Positions 6,959 to 8,856 of a DNA stretch of 8,856 nt are shown piece by piece (the first letter of the stretch is position 1; each line of letters starts with the position of its first letter). The stretch lies in the NCBI GenBank assembly GCA_016218095.1, contig JACREV010000239.1:1-8856 (forward strand). Reading direction: 5' to 3'. The notes below the pieces were generated by a model. It was not told the DNA's origin. It saw only the letters and a list, made by a program, of their open reading frames with translations, and ran no database searches. Source of the DNA: Deltaproteobacteria bacterium (GTDB lineage: Bacteria; Desulfobacterota; GWC2-55-46). The position numbers and the translations under genes are program-made.

Positions 6959-7915
6959 CTATAGAGGCTTACCTTCCGCAACGCGCGAGCGCCAGAAGTC
7001 GAGGAGGGCCTTGAGGCCTTCTTCAAGGCCGCGTTCCGGGGCCCAGCCGAGGGCCTTGAGTCTCGTAGCGTCCCCGTAGACCGCCTTCACATCCGCCGGG
7101 CGGAACCTTTCAGGGTCCTGCACCACATCGATCCGGACGGTAGAGAGCGAAATAAGCCCCTCGACAATCTCCCGTATCCGCGTAGCCCTGCCGGAGCAGA
7201 CATTGTAGACGGCGCCCGGAACCCCGCGCTCGATGAGTATCTCATAGGCCGAAACAACGTCGCTTACGTCCAGGAAGTCCTTCGCGGCCTCGATGTTGCC
7301 GACCGAAAGCGTCTTTTCGGCCTTGAGGCCGGCCTCTATCTCGGCTATCTGCCTCGCAAAGGCGGAACAGACGAAGAGGTCCGACTGTCTCGGCCCGTAA
7401 TGGTTGAACGGGCGGCACCTTACGATATTGAGCCCCCGGCTCCTCCAGTACTGATAGGCGAGGAGGTCCTGCGTCACCTTGCTGACGGCGTAGGGGCTCA
7501 AGGGCCTCAACTCCGCCGTCTCTGTCACCGGGAGCTCGTCGGCGTCGCCGTACTCGTCCCCTGAGCCGATGTTCAGCACCCTCGCCTCAGGGGCGTATGC
7601 GTATACAGACTCAAAGAGGTTAAGCGTCGAGAATATATTGACCTCGAGCGTCCTTGACGGGGCCTTGAACGATATCGACGGGGCCGATAGCGCCGCGAGG
7701 TGGAAGACGACGTCGGGGCTTGTTCTGCCCACGAGCTCGGAGACAGCCTCCTTATCGAGGAGGTCGCAATGCACGAGGTTGAGGCCGTCGACCCCTTTAA
7801 CGCACCCGGGGTCGTTCCCAAGGAGCGCGCCGGAGACCTCGTACCTGCCTTTGAGCCTTTCGGCAAGGTGAGAGCCGACGAACCCGGCTATCCCGGTTAT
7901 GAGCGCCTTTTTCAT
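6959..7915 (-). CDS. rmd: NAD(P)-dependent sugar-nucleotide reductase, GDP-4-keto-6-deoxy-D-mannose reductase type
   Basis: The 318-residue protein is an extended short-chain dehydrogenase. It has a glycine-rich NAD(P) site G8-x2-G11-x2-G14 (GIAGFVG), S118 in NIGSGDEYG, and the catalytic Y142-x3-K146 in SPYAVSK. RPFNHYGPRQ at 168-177, SAFARQIAEIEAG at 184-196, DFLDVSDV at 213-220 and YNVCSG at 237-242 are the pattern I associate with Rmd. Rmd reduces GDP-4-keto-6-deoxymannose to GDP-D-rhamnose. A related epimerase or reductase of the same family, with another product, is the main alternative. The expected partner, GDP-mannose 4,6-dehydratase, is not in this window. AAGGAAG lies ten bases before the ATG. 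The start follows the stop of the possible 48-residue ORF by one base. The protein is cytoplasmic and fits a polysaccharide-precursor role. Confidence 0.85.
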   Translation of the reverse strand: MKKALITGIAGFVGSHLAERLKGRYEVSGALLGNDPGCVKGVDGLNLVHCDLLDKEAVSELVGRTSPDVVFHLAALSAPSISFKAPSRTLEVNIFSTLNLFESVYAYAPEARVLNIGSGDEYGDADELPVTETAELRPLSPYAVSKVTQDLLAYQYWRSRGLNIVRCRPFNHYGPRQSDLFVCSAFARQIAEIEAGLKAEKTLSVGNIEAAKDFLDVSDVVSAYEILIERGVPGAVYNVCSGRATRIREIVEGLISLSTVRIDVVQDPERFRPADVKAVYGDATRLKALGWAPERGLEEGLKALLDFWRSRVAEGKPL

Positions 7916-7916
7916 T

Positions 7917-8063
7917 TTAGCTGGTCTTCCTTAAAGTTATCGGCCGGTCTCTCAACGAATCGAGCAGATAATAGCACATCTTGACGGGTTCGGCATTCAA
8001 AAAACCCGAGGAGAAGGCCTGCGTTCCGGCGAAAGCGGCGACGGGCTGGGAAAATATTTTCAT
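7917..8063 (-). CDS. Possible small ORF, 48 residues, unknown
   Basis: Hand translation of the gap gives ATG at 8063 to TAA at 7919-7917. The start codon is fixed because an in-frame TAA lies two codons upstream. The protein begins MKIFSQPVAAFAGTQ and ends DSLRDRPITLRKTS, with no signal peptide, repeat or known motif. About two thirds of its third positions are G or C, close to the neighbouring genes. Its stop lies one base before the ATG of the reductase, the spacing of a coupled pair. Against it, no Shine-Dalgarno sequence precedes the ATG, and a 48-codon frame could arise by chance. It may also be the remnant of a longer gene. Confidence 0.3.
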   Translation of the reverse strand: MKIFSQPVAAFAGTQAFSSGFLNAEPVKMCYYLLDSLRDRPITLRKTS

Positions 8064-8096
8064 TGCTTATATGAATAACGGTCCGTTGCCCTCGCG

Positions 8097-8856
8097 CTAC
8101 TTCTTCTTCCTTATGAAGTTCATTATCCGCGAGGCGGCGCTTCTGGCGCCGAGCGGGACGTCTGCCCTGTCAATGAGCGCGCCCATGCAGAGCCTTGCCG
8201 CCTCCTTGCCCGTCGCCGCGTACTCTACCCTGAAGACCGCCTTTACGACTTCCTTGAGCCTCGGGTCGATATTCAAATGTACCTGCGGGTCGTCGGTGGG
8301 AAAGAACAGCGCGCCCTTCCCGTCGAACCCGTTCGTCGCGCAATCCTGGACCCTTATCACCTTGCCGTCCGCGGTCCAAAGCTCTATCCTCTTAAGTTTA
8401 ATTATCGCACAGCCGTTCAGCGGGTCGAACCTCAAGGCCTTCGCGCCTTTGAACGGCTTAAGGTCGAATTCCATCTCCTTGACGCCGTCAAAATCTTCGA
8501 GCACCTTTAAGGCGGACTGACCTTCGCCGAACCCCTTGCCCGTATCCGCGAACAACTCGGCGAAGGGGACCGTATCGGCCATGGGCTCGAAGACAGCCCT
8601 TCCGTAGAGGTCCCTGTGATTGAGGATGACCTGGAGCCTCATGACGGATCGCCTGTAGGTGTCGAGCGCGGCGGACGCGTTATCCCTCTGATAAAAGTGC
8701 GTCCCGCTTATCCTTCTGACGCCGGCCCCCAAGGCTATGAGCGAGAGCCATAAGTCCCAGTCTTCCCAGCCGTAGACCATGTTCGAGTTGTAGCCGCCGG
8801 CCCTCTCCCAGTCGGCCTTTCTAAAAAACGCGCTGGGGTGAATGAGGTTCCGGACC
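8097..8856 (-). CDS. Family 2 glycosyltransferase, C-terminal part with extra beta-rich domain; 5' end outside window
   Basis: The frame is open from the right edge to a TAG at 8097-8099, giving 252 residues of a longer protein. An internal ATG at 8780 is not the real start, because conserved GT2 sequence continues upstream of it. The first visible residues, HPSAFFRKADWERAGGYN, are the typical GT2 stretch before the catalytic ED. That pair follows as YGWEDWDLWL. HFYQRDNASA ends the catalytic domain. The remaining approximately 180 residues contain KALRFDPLNGCAIIKLKRIEL and FFPTDDPQVHLNI. This pattern of alternating hydrophobic residues suggests a beta-sandwich, which I have seen described as a C-terminal module of polysaccharide glycosyltransferases (family memory, not searched). 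It ends in a basic RKKK. It probably acts in surface-polysaccharide assembly on the cytoplasmic face. Sugar and linkage are unknown. It is the first gene visible in the direction of transcription. Confidence 0.85.
   Translation of the reverse strand, partial: VRNLIHPSAFFRKADWERAGGYNSNMVYGWEDWDLWLSLIALGAGVRRISGTHFYQRDNASAALDTYRRSVMRLQVILNHRDLYGRAVFEPMADTVPFAELFADTGKGFGEGQSALKVLEDFDGVKEMEFDLKPFKGAKALRFDPLNGCAIIKLKRIELWTADGKVIRVQDCATNGFDGKGALFFPTDDPQVHLNIDPRLKEVVKAVFRVEYAATGKEAARLCMGALIDRADVPLGARSAASRIMNFIRKKK

Noticed and set aside
1..8856. Mobile elements, CRISPR arrays, tRNA or rRNA genes
   Set aside because: I saw no transposase, no regularly spaced repeats and no RNA-gene signatures. Genes fill all but two gaps of about 180 bases.

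Overview
The window (about 57% GC by eye) is coded almost entirely on the minus strand. Codon use favours G/C at third positions but is rich in AGG (Arg) and ATA (Ile). A heptosyltransferase-type GT9 enzyme points to a Gram-negative outer membrane. The bis-MGD oxidoreductase, the DUF362-ferredoxin and the radical SAM/B12 protein point to an anaerobe. An uncultivated Desulfobacterota- or Nitrospirota-like bacterium would fit, but this is an inference and no marker gene is present.

Read in the direction of transcription (right to left), the window opens with the 3' part of a family 2 glycosyltransferase that carries a predicted beta-rich C-terminal domain (8097-8856, cut by the right edge). A 180-base gap follows, holding a possible 48-residue ORF (7917-8063). 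Next comes an NAD-dependent sugar-nucleotide reductase of the GDP-4-keto-6-deoxymannose reductase type (6959-7915). A second gap of about 180 bases (6778-6958) is AT-rich in its centre and is the best place for a promoter.

After that gap, five genes are packed with overlaps or gaps of one or two bases: GT9 glycosyltransferase (5620-6777), DUF362 protein with a C-terminal two-[4Fe-4S] ferredoxin domain (4395-5636), B12-binding radical SAM protein (2929-4395), membrane-anchored GT2 glycosyltransferase (1959-2927), and a molybdopterin (Mo/W-bis-MGD) oxidoreductase of the acetylene-hydratase/thiosulfate-reductase-like group (1-1956, still open at the left edge). The last gene covers 22% of the window and is easily missed because it has no stop codon here.

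The right half looks like an ordinary surface-polysaccharide (O-antigen or LPS) locus. The unusual part is that three redox or radical enzymes (DUF362-ferredoxin, B12-radical SAM, bis-MGD enzyme) are apparently co-transcribed and translationally coupled with two glycosyltransferases. This could be a chemically unusual modification of a surface glycan or glycolipid. It could equally be an accident of operon fusion. The sequence shows the arrangement but not the substrate.
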